From Ignatzschineria larvae DSM 13226 (GTDB lineage: Bacteria; Pseudomonadota; Gammaproteobacteria; Cardiobacteriales; Wohlfahrtiimonadaceae): a stretch of DNA of 64,000 nucleotides. Under the pieces are notes generated by a model that saw nothing but the letters and a program-made list of their open reading frames with translations, searched no databases and had not been told where the DNA came from. Below are positions 31,416 to 39,554 of this stretch, one piece after another. A program made the position numbers and the translations under genes. How positions within the stretch are numbered: position 1 is the stretch's first letter; every line of letters starts with the position of its first letter. Where the stretch lies: the NCBI RefSeq assembly GCF_038500265.1, contig NZ_CP150637.1:2187501-2251500 (forward strand), given 5' to 3'.

Positions 31416-31444
31416 ATTATAGTCGGGCAATGAACCAAGGTCAA
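31416..31444 (-). promoter_or_regulatory. Near-consensus sigma70 promoter of the atp operon
   Basis: On the minus strand TTGACC (31439-31444) and TATAAT (31416-31421) are exactly 17 bp apart, in the gap between the parB stop and the atpI start. This is one of the best promoters in the window and fits a highly expressed operon. Confidence 0.85.
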
Positions 31445-31470
31445 CTTATTAGTAGCCTTTTTGTAGGCTT

Positions 31471-32349
31471 TTACATGGATCGTTTAATTTTCAATAAAAT
31501 ACCATCTAATTCATCTAATGAGTTATATCGAATCACGACTTCCCCTTTTCCTTTTTTACGTGTCTTAATCTCCGTCATCGCCCCCAAAATTTCACTTAAA
31601 TTGCGTTCAAGCGACAAAAGATCAGGGTCTTTTTCAGTTTTTTTCATATCTTTAACATTGTCCGCAAGCTGAAGCTTTACCAATCGCTCAGTTTCACGAA
31701 CCGTCAAAGATTGCTCAACCACTTGCATTGCAACCAGAAGTTGTTTCTTTGCAGTAAGCGGTAATAAGGCTCTTGCATGGCCCATATCGAGTTTACCTTC
31801 AGAGAGTAAGACTTGCACTTCCGGCGCAAGATCTAAAAGTCGTAGCGTGTTGGTAATTGATGAACGAGAACGCCCAATCACATCACCTACCTCTTGATGC
31901 GTCAAAGAGAACTCTTCGATTAAGCGTTTCAATGCAATCGCCGTTTCAACAGGATTGAGATCTTCCCGCTGAATATTTTCAATGAGAGCAACGGCTAAGG
32001 CTTCCTGGTCACTCATCTCTTTAAAGATTACAGGCACACGCTCTAACCCTGCAAGTTGCGCAGCTCTCCAGCGTCTTTCACCGGCTAAAATCTCAAAACG
32101 AGAATCCCCTTTCACGCTACGCACTACAATCGGTTGAATAATCCCTTGAGATTTAATGGAATTCGCCAATGCTTCAAGCGCCGATTCATCAAAGAAACGG
32201 CGAGGCTGATATTGCCCCGGCATTAATTTATCAATCGCTAACTCTTTCACCACAGATTTATCCACATTCGCCTGGCTATCTGTCGCAACTTCTGTGCTTT
32301 TTTGGCTTAGAAGCATCTCTAAGCCTCGACCTAATCCTCTTTTTTTCAC
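31471..32349 (-). CDS. parB: Chromosome partitioning protein ParB
   Basis: ParB binds parS sites near the origin and spreads along DNA as a CTPase clamp. The 292-residue protein has the N-terminal ParB box with the GERRWRAAQLA motif, a helix-turn-helix around 135-165 (LTHQEVGDVIGRSRSSITNTLRLL), and a C-terminal dimerisation region. It begins with GTG, which overlaps the parA stop codon by four bases. Confidence 0.96.
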   Translation of the reverse strand: MKKRGLGRGLEMLLSQKSTEVATDSQANVDKSVVKELAIDKLMPGQYQPRRFFDESALEALANSIKSQGIIQPIVVRSVKGDSRFEILAGERRWRAAQLAGLERVPVIFKEMSDQEALAVALIENIQREDLNPVETAIALKRLIEEFSLTHQEVGDVIGRSRSSITNTLRLLDLAPEVQVLLSEGKLDMGHARALLPLTAKKQLLVAMQVVEQSLTVRETERLVKLQLADNVKDMKKTEKDPDLLSLERNLSEILGAMTEIKTRKKGKGEVVIRYNSLDELDGILLKIKRSM

Positions 32350-33131
32350 GCTGACCTCTTTTTCTTACTGCGGGCAATCACTTCTCGAGCAAGCTCGATA
32401 TATGCCTCTGCTCCTTTGGATTTTGCATCGTAAACCGTAATGGGCACACCATAACTCGGTGCTTCCGCCAATCTCACATTTCGAGGAATAATAGTTTCAA
32501 ACATCTTCTCTTCAAAATGCGCTGTTAAATTCTCAGATACTTGTACGGCTAACGTATTACGACCATCATACATCGTCCGCAATACACCCATAATATTAAG
32601 CGCCGGATTAGTACTCTCTTTCACTGTCGAGATGGTCTCAATTAACCCAGAAATCCCTTCTAAAGCATAATATTCACACTGCACTGGGATAATCAGATCT
32701 GTCGCTACTGCAAACGCATTAAGTGTCAACATATTCAATGAAGGAGCGCAATCGAGCACGATGTAATCAAAATTACTCAAAATAGGCGCTAACACTTCTT
32801 TTAAGCGATAAACACCATTCGTTTCTTGCGCAAGAATCACCTCAACTCCTGTTAAATCGCCATTTGCACCAATCAGGCGCATATTCGCTTGCTCTAAATC
32901 TAAAATGGCATCCGCTAAAGAGGCTTCTCCTAATAATAAATCAACAATCCCATATTCTAATGCCTGCTTATCAACGCCTATTCCGGTCGTTGCATTACCT
33001 TGCGGATCGAGATCGATCAAAAGTACATTCGGACGAACTTTACTCTGCGTTAAAGCTGCGGCTAAATTTACCGCCGTTGTTGTCTTCCCAACGCCACCTT
33101 TCTGATTTGCTACTGCAATAATGGTTGCCAA
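32346..33131 (-). CDS. parA: Chromosome partitioning ATPase ParA
   Basis: ParA/Soj is a deviant Walker-A ATPase that moves ParB-bound origins. The motif KGGVGKTT is at residues 11-18, followed by LLIDLDPQGNATTGIG and YIVLDCAPSLNMLT. The length of 261 residues is typical of chromosomal ParA. The start is a TTG at 33131, with AAGGAAGG a few bases upstream; no better start exists before the conserved IIAVANQKGG. Confidence 0.96.
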   Translation of the reverse strand: MATIIAVANQKGGVGKTTTAVNLAAALTQSKVRPNVLLIDLDPQGNATTGIGVDKQALEYGIVDLLLGEASLADAILDLEQANMRLIGANGDLTGVEVILAQETNGVYRLKEVLAPILSNFDYIVLDCAPSLNMLTLNAFAVATDLIIPVQCEYYALEGISGLIETISTVKESTNPALNIMGVLRTMYDGRNTLAVQVSENLTAHFEEKMFETIIPRNVRLAEAPSYGVPITVYDAKSKGAEAYIELAREVIARSKKKRSA

Positions 33132-33382
33132 TTGCGCCTTCCTTTATCTGTTTCAACTCATCATTCAATATCATGATCACTCTCCGACTAACGGAAAATC
33201 TCACTATCTCAATATTGATTTTGTTTATTTTCATTCAAATAACATTATGTTTCAAATAGATTTTACGCATTTACACTGATTCTAATCATAAAGACCCATT
33301 CTCAATGCACGCTCACTGCATCTCAATATATGCAATTGACCCATCTTGAACATAACAACTCATCTATTATGATAATCTTATC

Positions 33383-34015
33383 CTATCTTTTCAAAAGGAT
33401 GAGATGTCTCTCTTCCTCTAAATGAGGAACCTGCAAGGTCATAATTTCACGATGTGGAAATCCTGTGACATTTTGCCACTCGGCATCGATCCACTTGCCT
33501 TTCATTGCGACCATACTCCCCTCAGCTTTCAAAAGATGCTCCGACCACTTCACCATATCCTCGCCACTTGCAAAAGCACGAGAAAGCACTGCATCAAACC
33601 TCTCTTCAGGTTGATAATCCTGCACTCTTGAAGTAATGATCGTGACATTATCCAACCCCAGCTCAAGCTTCATCTGCGTGAGGAATCGTGTTCGCTTTGT
33701 GGCACTATCAAGTAGCGTCCAAGCGCATTCCGGCATCACGATAGAGAGCGGAATCCCCGGCAATCCGGCACCGGTTCCTACATCAATGAATCGCCCCTCC
33801 GGAAAACGCACCCGAAGCTCAGGCACTAAAACTAGAGAATCTAAGAGATGTTTGATAATCATCTCCCTAGGCTCTGTAATCGCAGTCAAATTATAAGCCC
33901 GATTCCACAAGAGCATCCCTTGCAAATAGCGGGTCAGTTTATCACAAGCTACATCGTCAATGACAAAAGTGAGCTCTGATAATGCAAGCTTCACCATCTC
34001 TTGATTGATACTCAT
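33383..34015 (-). CDS. rsmG: 16S rRNA (guanine527-N7)-methyltransferase
   Basis: RsmG (GidB) methylates G527 of 16S rRNA with S-adenosylmethionine. The SAM-binding motif DVGTGAGLPGIPL is near residue 77. The NLTAITEPREMIIKHLLDSL segment is characteristic. The length of 210 residues is normal. It lies before parA-parB in the usual origin-proximal order, but the usual upstream partner mnmG is replaced by moeA. Confidence 0.96.
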   Translation of the reverse strand: MSINQEMVKLALSELTFVIDDVACDKLTRYLQGMLLWNRAYNLTAITEPREMIIKHLLDSLVLVPELRVRFPEGRFIDVGTGAGLPGIPLSIVMPECAWTLLDSATKRTRFLTQMKLELGLDNVTIITSRVQDYQPEERFDAVLSRAFASGEDMVKWSEHLLKAEGSMVAMKGKWIDAEWQNVTGFPHREIMTLQVPHLEEERHLILLKR

Positions 34016-34205
34016 CGGGTATTATCCTTTATTCTCTATCTATTAGTAGGCACATTTATCAAATAAGCGCCTATTTTTACTGCACTTCAACTCTTTAAGC
34101 CGCCTCAAATTCTACTCTACAATTCTATAATTCTTGAACGCAACAAGGGATACAATCTGCATCCCTTATTCGCTATTTCATATTACAATTTATTTACGAT
34201 GATAT

Positions 34206-35411
34206 TCACCCTTTTAGCGGCATTTCTTTAGGTAGCGGATAAATTCTCACACGACTACCTTTAGCAGTTGCCTGATTCTCTTTCATCTCAATTAGACAAT
34301 TGGCATCACTCAAACCACTAAGCATCGCCGACCCTTGTCGTCCGACAGAATCCACAAAATATTCACCACGCTCATCTTGATAGAAATTGCCTCGTAAAAA
34401 TTCCCGGCGAGGTTGAATTTTATCACTTCCAAAATTAATCGTTGCCATTAATTGTGGCAATTGTGGCGAAAGACCCATCAATTTTTTGAGCGCCGGGTAA
34501 GCCAATAGATAGAAGGTTGCATAAGCTGAAACAGGATTTCCCGGCAACATCAAGATATGGCATTGACCAATTTTCCCCCAACCAAAAGGTTTTCCGGGCT
34601 TAATGGCTAATTTCCACATATTCAGCTCGCCCAATTCTGTGATCGCTTTAGCAATAAAGTCTGCCTCACCCACTGAAGCACCACCGCTTAGGATAATCAG
34701 ATCATTCTCTTTTGCAGCGCGAGTCAATGCCGACAATACATCCTCATAGTTATCACGTAAAATACCACCATCCGTGACATTGCCTAATTCATGAGTCCAC
34801 GCCAACAACTGATAACGATTGGCATCAAAAATCTCACTCTCCGTAATGGTTTCCCAAGGCTCTTTGAGTTCATTCCCCGTTGAGAATACCGTCATACGAA
34901 GCGGCGCATAAACATCCACTTCCCAAACACCTTGGGATGCCAGAAGCGCAATTGCTGCAGGATCAAGCAGATGCCCTTTATGAAATAGTACCGCACCCTT
35001 TTTAATCTCTTCCGCTTTATAACGAATATTTTGCCCGCTTGCGATCGATTCCATCAACATCAAAGTCGAGCCTTCAACCTTTGTCTGCTCCTGCATTACA
35101 ACGGTGGTACTATTCCCCGGAACCTTTGCACCGGTAAAAATACGCGCAGCTTCCCCCGGCTCTAACGAGGATGAGACCGCATCCCCTGCTAAAATACGTT
35201 CAACAATCCGAAACTCTAAACGATCCCCCTCAGGATCACAGAGCGCATAACCATCCATCGCGCTGTTATCAAATTGTGGCGTATCGTAATTCGCAACGAC
35301 ATCCATAGCGAGTTGTCGATTATAAGCCTGAGAGAGCGGCAGGCGCTCTACTGTACGCTCAAGCGTCATTCCCGCAAGCAATTCCCGTAATGCTACATCA
35401 TAACTTTTCAT
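34206..35411 (-). CDS. moeA: Molybdopterin molybdotransferase
   Basis: MoeA inserts molybdate into adenylylated molybdopterin. The 401-residue protein has DTPQFDNSAMDGYAL near the N-terminus, GGASVGEADFI with the MoaB/MogA-like domain, and KPGKPFGWGKIG followed by MLPGNPVSAYATF. A C-terminal beta domain completes it. It starts one base after the mobA stop and is the last gene of the moaD-moaE-mobA-moeA set. Confidence 0.96.
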   Translation of the reverse strand: MKSYDVALRELLAGMTLERTVERLPLSQAYNRQLAMDVVANYDTPQFDNSAMDGYALCDPEGDRLEFRIVERILAGDAVSSSLEPGEAARIFTGAKVPGNSTTVVMQEQTKVEGSTLMLMESIASGQNIRYKAEEIKKGAVLFHKGHLLDPAAIALLASQGVWEVDVYAPLRMTVFSTGNELKEPWETITESEIFDANRYQLLAWTHELGNVTDGGILRDNYEDVLSALTRAAKENDLIILSGGASVGEADFIAKAITELGELNMWKLAIKPGKPFGWGKIGQCHILMLPGNPVSAYATFYLLAYPALKKLMGLSPQLPQLMATINFGSDKIQPRREFLRGNFYQDERGEYFVDSVGRQGSAMLSGLSDANCLIEMKENQATAKGSRVRIYPLPKEMPLKG

Positions 35412-35412
35412 C

Positions 35413-36096
35413 TTATTTTTCCTCTAACTTATGAATATCATCGATACTATTACAATTTAAAAAAGCTGTTTCAGATTGAAAGCGGACAGGTTGAGCTTCT
35501 ACACTTTCAAGTAATGCTCGAATCCGTAGTTGATCTGTTTCTAATAATGCCTCGATACATTGCAGATCGGCCACCATTCCTTGCAGATAGAGATAGTGCC
35601 CCCGTTCTGCTGTCGTGGCATAAGTTGTCTTGACTCCATTAGAGCTCTCTTCCCTTGCCCTTTGTAGAGTTGCAACAAGGTCTGTCGGAATAAAAGGTCC
35701 ATCACAACTCACAACTTGTAGACAATCGGTTGCTTTTAAATGCGGCAACAATGAAGCAATTCCTGCTAATGGCCCTTTACCACGCCATTTTGATAAGTCT
35801 TGAATCACCGGCAACCCAAAGGCTTCATACATTGCAATATCATTATTTGCAGAGAGATAGAGCTGATCGACTTGCGGTTGTAAACGGTCAATCACGTATG
35901 CAACTAAAGGTTTTCCTTCAAGCGACACTAACCCCTTATTACGATACCCCATCCGTCGCCCTTCTCCGCCGGCAAGAATGAGACCGATCATACGAGAGGC
36001 TTTTTGGGGGGCTTCTTCATCCCTCAGATTATCGATTGCTTTATCAGCTTCTTTATTGATCTCGTTATCGTTCGCTTTCCGCGCTGTTTGCCTCAT
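35413..36096 (-). CDS. mobA: Molybdenum cofactor guanylyltransferase
   Basis: MobA adds GMP to Mo-molybdopterin to make the bis-MGD cofactor. The nucleotide-binding loop GLILAGGEGRRMG and the later RNKGLVSLEGKPL and VSCDGPFIPTDLV are conserved. The protein has a 35-residue charged N-terminal extension before the usual start. The ATG at 36096 has a good GAGGGGAG, whereas the internal Met36 (35991) lacks one, so the extension appears to be translated. Confidence 0.93.
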   Translation of the reverse strand: MRQTARKANDNEINKEADKAIDNLRDEEAPQKASRMIGLILAGGEGRRMGYRNKGLVSLEGKPLVAYVIDRLQPQVDQLYLSANNDIAMYEAFGLPVIQDLSKWRGKGPLAGIASLLPHLKATDCLQVVSCDGPFIPTDLVATLQRAREESSNGVKTTYATTAERGHYLYLQGMVADLQCIEALLETDQLRIRALLESVEAQPVRFQSETAFLNCNSIDDIHKLEEK

Positions 36097-36144
36097 TACT
36101 CCCCTCGTGATCTTTCTATCCGCTCTCTATCTGCTCTCTATTTA

Positions 36145-36606
36145 CTACACGTCCCAACGCGCAAGGACATCTTGATCCGATTGTTTAGCCTCAACCCAAT
36201 GACTCTCACCATTTTTAAGATGCTCTTTCTTCCAGAAAGGCGCTTCAGTCTTGAGGTAATCCATAATAAATTGCGCAGCTAAAAAGGCATCTAACCGGTG
36301 TTTCGCCGTCACCATTAAGAGCACAATCGCCTCATCGCCGTATAATTCCCCCACACGATGAATGACACTACAACCGGCAATTGCCCACTTTTGACTTGCT
36401 AGCTCAATAATTCGTGTAATCTCTCGCTCTGTTAAACCGGGGAAATGCTCAAGCTCCATTTTTTCTAATGCAACCGCTTGATCAAACTCCCGTACCATTC
36501 CTTGAAAGAGGACTAACGCACCGGCATCGCCTGATTGCGTAAGTAATCGCTTACTCTCAGCTTCTAAGGCAAAGGGCTCTGTTTGAATTCGTACTTCACA
36601 ATACAC
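36145..36606 (-). CDS. moaE: Molybdopterin synthase catalytic subunit
   Basis: MoaE makes molybdopterin from precursor Z using sulfur carried by MoaD. The 153-residue protein has the pattern GALVLFQGMVREFDQA, the VIHRVGELYGDEAIVLLMV core, and the catalytic-region lysines in EAPFWKKEHLKNGESHWVEAK. It begins 4 bp after the moaD stop. Confidence 0.96.
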   Translation of the reverse strand: MYCEVRIQTEPFALEAESKRLLTQSGDAGALVLFQGMVREFDQAVALEKMELEHFPGLTEREITRIIELASQKWAIAGCSVIHRVGELYGDEAIVLLMVTAKHRLDAFLAAQFIMDYLKTEAPFWKKEHLKNGESHWVEAKQSDQDVLARWDV

Positions 36607-36610
36607 AATA

Positions 36611-36859
36611 TTATCCTCCTGTTACTGGCGGTAAAAAGGCGACGCGATCCCCTGATTTTAACGCAACCGGTGTAAAGATAATCTCATCATTGACCACCAC
36701 TCGGAAGATCTTTTCCGGCGCTAAGGCACTATTCCAAGCCTCATCTCGCGCTCTCAATTGCATTAAAAGCTGCTCTGTATCACCCGATTCCCAAGCAATA
36801 GACTCTTCATTACAATGTAGCTGATCTTTTAGATTGCCAAAATAGGTAATTGTTATCAT
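36611..36859 (-). CDS. moaD: Molybdopterin synthase sulfur-carrier subunit
   Basis: MoaD is the ubiquitin-like sulfur carrier for molybdopterin synthesis; its C-terminal Gly-Gly (VTGG) is thiocarboxylated. The frame is open to 36886, but the ATG at 36859 follows AAGGAG by five bases and gives an 82-residue protein starting MITITYFGNL, the normal form. It is the first gene of the moa-mob-moe cluster. Confidence 0.94.
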   Translation of the reverse strand: MITITYFGNLKDQLHCNEESIAWESGDTEQLLMQLRARDEAWNSALAPEKIFRVVVNDEIIFTPVALKSGDRVAFLPPVTGG

Positions 36860-37032
36860 CTTTTCTCCTTCACTGAACACATACAATCTCTATAGCCTGC
36901 TCAGCTTTTCATTTATAAGCTTAATGGTCTTCTATCTCCATCAAGCGTTTTTCTTTCAATATTTCGTTCAATATCTATTTCAATAGAACGTTCAATGTTA
37001 TTCGCATCATCTTCCCACTATGGGGACAAATG

Positions 37033-37929
37033 TCATCCTTTTCGATGCCTCTTGCCACTTTTTTGTCGTAAAACCCCACCTTCAGCACCTAATAGTAATG
37101 AAATAAGGTAAAAACCAGCCAACACTAAAACGATCATCGGCCCTGAAGCAATGTCGTAGTGAACAGAAGCCACCAATCCAATATAAGCCCCCAAAATTCC
37201 AAGTGCCATTGAGATCAACAACACGCGCTCCATACGATTACTCCAGAGCCTTGCACAAATGGCCGGAATCATCATCATACCAACCGTCATTAATGTTCCA
37301 AGTACCTGAAATGAGGCCACAAGATTGAGTACCACCAAAAAGAGAAACATTCCATAATAAAAGAGACCTCGAGGTGTTTTCAGTGCCAAATAGAGTGGGT
37401 CAATAATATAGAGTAATAGTGGCCGATAAATCAGTGCCAATAGAATCAAAGTTGCCACCAACACAATCCAGATAAATCGAAGCGATTCCCCATCAACAGC
37501 TAATACCGAACCGAATAAAATATGCAATAGATCTGCTTGCGTCCCCATCTGCATAATGAGTACAACACCAAGCGCCAACGAAAAGAGATAGAGCGCGGCA
37601 AAGCTCGCATCCTCTTTAAGATTAGTATAATGGGCAATAATTGAGGCTAAGATCGCAATGAATACGCCGGCCAACACGCCTCCGAGACTCATTGCATAAA
37701 TATTAAAGCCAAAAAAGAGAAAGGCGAGCGCAATTCCCGGCAATACACCGTGACTTAACGCATCCCCTACTAAACTCATACGATTCAGTAGTAAAAATAC
37801 GCCGACCAAGCCTGAAGAGACCGCGATCATAATAGAAGCCGCTAAAGCTCGCTTTAAAAAGGGCAGCATAATAAAAGGATCAATCAAAAGCTCCTGCAAT
37901 AATGCCCATATCTCACTCATTACACTCAC
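37033..37929 (-). CDS. Metal ABC transporter permease (ABC-3 family, ZnuB/MntB type)
   Basis: The 298-residue inner-membrane protein has about eight or nine hydrophobic segments and belongs to the zinc/manganese/iron ABC-3 permeases. Hallmarks are LLNRMSLVGDALSHGVLPGIALAF and VASFQVLGTLMTVGMMMIPA. It overlaps or abuts the ATPase gene (37930) with no spacer. No substrate-binding protein gene is adjacent, so the metal cannot be assigned. The C-terminus is basic (KSGKRHRKG). Confidence 0.92.
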   Translation of the reverse strand: MSVMSEIWALLQELLIDPFIMLPFLKRALAASIMIAVSSGLVGVFLLLNRMSLVGDALSHGVLPGIALAFLFFGFNIYAMSLGGVLAGVFIAILASIIAHYTNLKEDASFAALYLFSLALGVVLIMQMGTQADLLHILFGSVLAVDGESLRFIWIVLVATLILLALIYRPLLLYIIDPLYLALKTPRGLFYYGMFLFLVVLNLVASFQVLGTLMTVGMMMIPAICARLWSNRMERVLLISMALGILGAYIGLVASVHYDIASGPMIVLVLAGFYLISLLLGAEGGVLRQKSGKRHRKG

Positions 37930-38655
37930 TTAAGGCACCTCGCACCAAGCATCACTCTCCCAACCAAGGGAAACGGATTCTGCTTTCAATAGATTCTGAT
38001 CATTAATAACTTCGCTACTTCGGCCAAAAGCGATCTTCTCCCGCGCCAAAATAAGCGTATTGCTAAAGTACTGTTTCGCAAGTGTCAGATCATGTAATAC
38101 GGTAATCACCGTTTTACCGAGCGCTTCCCACTTAGCAATCAGCCCACAAAGCTCCTGTGTTGTCCTTGCATCCATTGCGTTAAAGGGCTCATCGAGCAGT
38201 ATCAGATCCGCTTCTTCTACCACGATTCTCGCAAAGAGGGCCTTTTGAAATTGCCCGCCAGAAAGAGAATCGATACTGCGATCTCCAAAATGCTCTAACC
38301 CAACAAAAGCAAGCGCCGCTTCGACTCGCGCATAAGCCTCTTTTGATAGACGACTTAGCAAACCCATTTGATCCAATGCGCCAGCACTCACCAACTCAAA
38401 AAGAGTTAATGGCAGATCCCGACGAATCTCCGAAATTTGCGAGAGATAACTCACCTTACAATTGGCCGACTTAATAATCTCGCCTTCCGAAAAAGGTACA
38501 AGCCCCATCACCGCTTTCAGCAACGTACTCTTCCCGGCGCCATTAGGACCGATAATGGCACTACTTTCACCTTTAGGAAAAATTACTGATAGATGATGCA
38601 CTACAGGAAATTTCTTATAGGTTACCGTTAAATTGGAAATCTCTAGGGCATTCAT
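37930..38655 (-). CDS. Metal ABC transporter ATP-binding protein (ZnuC/MntA type)
   Basis: The 241-residue ATPase energises the adjacent ABC-3 permease. Walker A GPNGAGKST is at 36-44, the signature is DSLSGGQFQKALFARIV, and Walker B is DLILLDEPFNAMD. The switch His is in TVLHDLTLA. Its ATG overlaps the stop of a 22-codon upstream ORF as ATGA. AAGG lies about 8 bases upstream. Zinc or manganese is likely by family. Confidence 0.93.
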   Translation of the reverse strand: MNALEISNLTVTYKKFPVVHHLSVIFPKGESSAIIGPNGAGKSTLLKAVMGLVPFSEGEIIKSANCKVSYLSQISEIRRDLPLTLFELVSAGALDQMGLLSRLSKEAYARVEAALAFVGLEHFGDRSIDSLSGGQFQKALFARIVVEEADLILLDEPFNAMDARTTQELCGLIAKWEALGKTVITVLHDLTLAKQYFSNTLILAREKIAFGRSSEVINDQNLLKAESVSLGWESDAWCEVP

Positions 38656-38720
38656 ACGATCACCTTATCCCAATAAACCCACTGCTTCAATGCTTTGAGT
38701 TTGATCGCACGCTCTCTCAT
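38652..38720 (-). CDS. Possible 22-residue leader ORF of the metal ABC operon
   Basis: An ATG at 38720, preceded by AAGAGGAAG about 8-10 bases upstream, opens a 22-codon frame rich in Arg/Lys at its start (MRERAIKLKALKQ) and with two Trp residues. It stops in TGA overlapping the ATG of the ABC ATPase gene (ATGA). It may be a leader peptide that couples translation, a short unrecognised protein, or chance. No family is recognised. Confidence 0.35.
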   Translation of the reverse strand: MRERAIKLKALKQWVYWDKVIV

Positions 38721-38796
38721 TGACCTACTTCCTCTTTTGATACCTATATAAATATATGTCACGCTATGCGCCACTTTGCCCTTGGCGAGTAAAGAC

Positions 38797-38819
38797 AAGT
38801 CATAACCCGCTTATAACTT
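38797..38819. promoter_or_regulatory. Inverted repeat, candidate metalloregulator operator
   Basis: AAGTCATAA and TTATAACTT are 9-bp arms with one mismatch around a 5-bp centre. The right arm resembles a Zur half-site (TATAAC), but the spacing differs from the enterobacterial Zur box, so the regulator is unknown. It lies about 80 bp upstream of the leader ORF. Confidence 0.35.
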
Positions 38820-38986
38820 CCGTTACAACCTAATTATCTACGCTCTATTTCACCGTCCGTTTACCATCAATTACTATAGATATACTATAGATAATTCATA
38901 CTACAGAACTGCCATATCATACCGCAAAACCCTCTAAGATGTCTCTTTCCCCAGTATTTTCTCACCGTTTTCTCACCGTTTTCCCT

Positions 38987-39005
38987 AAAAAAGCAGGTAA
39001 CCTGC
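38987..39005 (-). terminator. Short terminator-like hairpin upstream of the metal ABC operon
   Basis: On the minus strand GCAGG-TTA-CCTGC is followed by TTTTTTA. No minus-strand gene lies directly upstream of it, so it could act as a leader attenuator. The same palindrome could instead be a protein-binding site. The stem is short. Confidence 0.35.
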
Positions 39006-39159
39006 CCTAAAATATCCTATTGATAAGATCAAAAAGGATAAGTTTCACCGATCTTCATGAGAGTGATACAATACTTCCCATTATCAACAATGATTATTCA
39101 GATAGCCCATTGGTTTCAGATGATCCTTGGGTCAAATATGCGATATAAGGCAGATAAAT

Positions 39160-39513
39160 ATGAGTACGATGAGACTTGTGACTGTAAAATTCAAAAATGC
39201 AAAACAACTAGCTGAATTTTATCTCCCATTCCTTAAAAGAGGCGGATTCTACTTTGCTACAAATGAGCACGACAAAGTCAATCTCCATGAGCGAGTTCAA
39301 CTCTCTATTGAATTACCCGATGGGGATACAACACCGATTGAGGCTGAAGGTATTGTTGCGATGATCAATATTGCTAATGCCGAAAAACCGCACCATATCA
39401 CCGACTTTGAAGGATTGGCTGTAGCAATCGATAAAGCACCTGATTTTCTCTTTACCCGTATTCAATCCCTTCTCAAAATGCATCAAGCAACACAATCTCA
39501 AACATCAGCCTAA
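39160..39513 (+). CDS. pilZ: PilZ-domain protein
   Basis: The 117-residue protein matches the short PilZ that is encoded next to tatD in Pseudomonas and relatives (holB-pilZ-tatD) and is needed for type IV pilus assembly there. The pattern LPFLKRGGFYFAT resembles its conserved FI-GGLFVPT block. The Arg-rich c-di-GMP motif of other PilZ domains is not evident, as in the pilus PilZ. The ATG at 39160 has AAGG 9 bases upstream; the open frame before it begins with TTG and is not needed. holB and tmk are not beside it here. Confidence 0.85.
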   Translation: MSTMRLVTVKFKNAKQLAEFYLPFLKRGGFYFATNEHDKVNLHERVQLSIELPDGDTTPIEAEGIVAMINIANAEKPHHITDFEGLAVAIDKAPDFLFTRIQSLLKMHQATQSQTSA

Positions 39514-39554
39514 AGAACTGTTGACCCCTTATAAGCAATATAATAACAACCACT

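Larger units (their letters stand above)
38721..39159. other. Regulatory region between the metal ABC operon and pilZ
   Basis: This divergent gap has an inverted repeat (38797-38819), a repeated ACTATAGAT pair near 38873-38893, two tandem TTTTCTCACCG copies (38958-38979) and a GCAGGTNACCTGC palindrome with a minus-strand T tract (38987-39005). No gene longer than the 22-codon leader is supported. Confidence 0.5.

Noticed and set aside
33132-33382. Possible replication origin near parA and rsmG
   Set aside because: I found no cluster of DnaA boxes (TTATCCACA), no dnaA or dnaN, and only ordinary A+T-rich DNA.
34150-34175. Hairpin AAGGGAT/ATCCCTT after moeA as a terminator
   Set aside because: Neither strand has a T tract after the stem, and the genes on both sides are in the same orientation.
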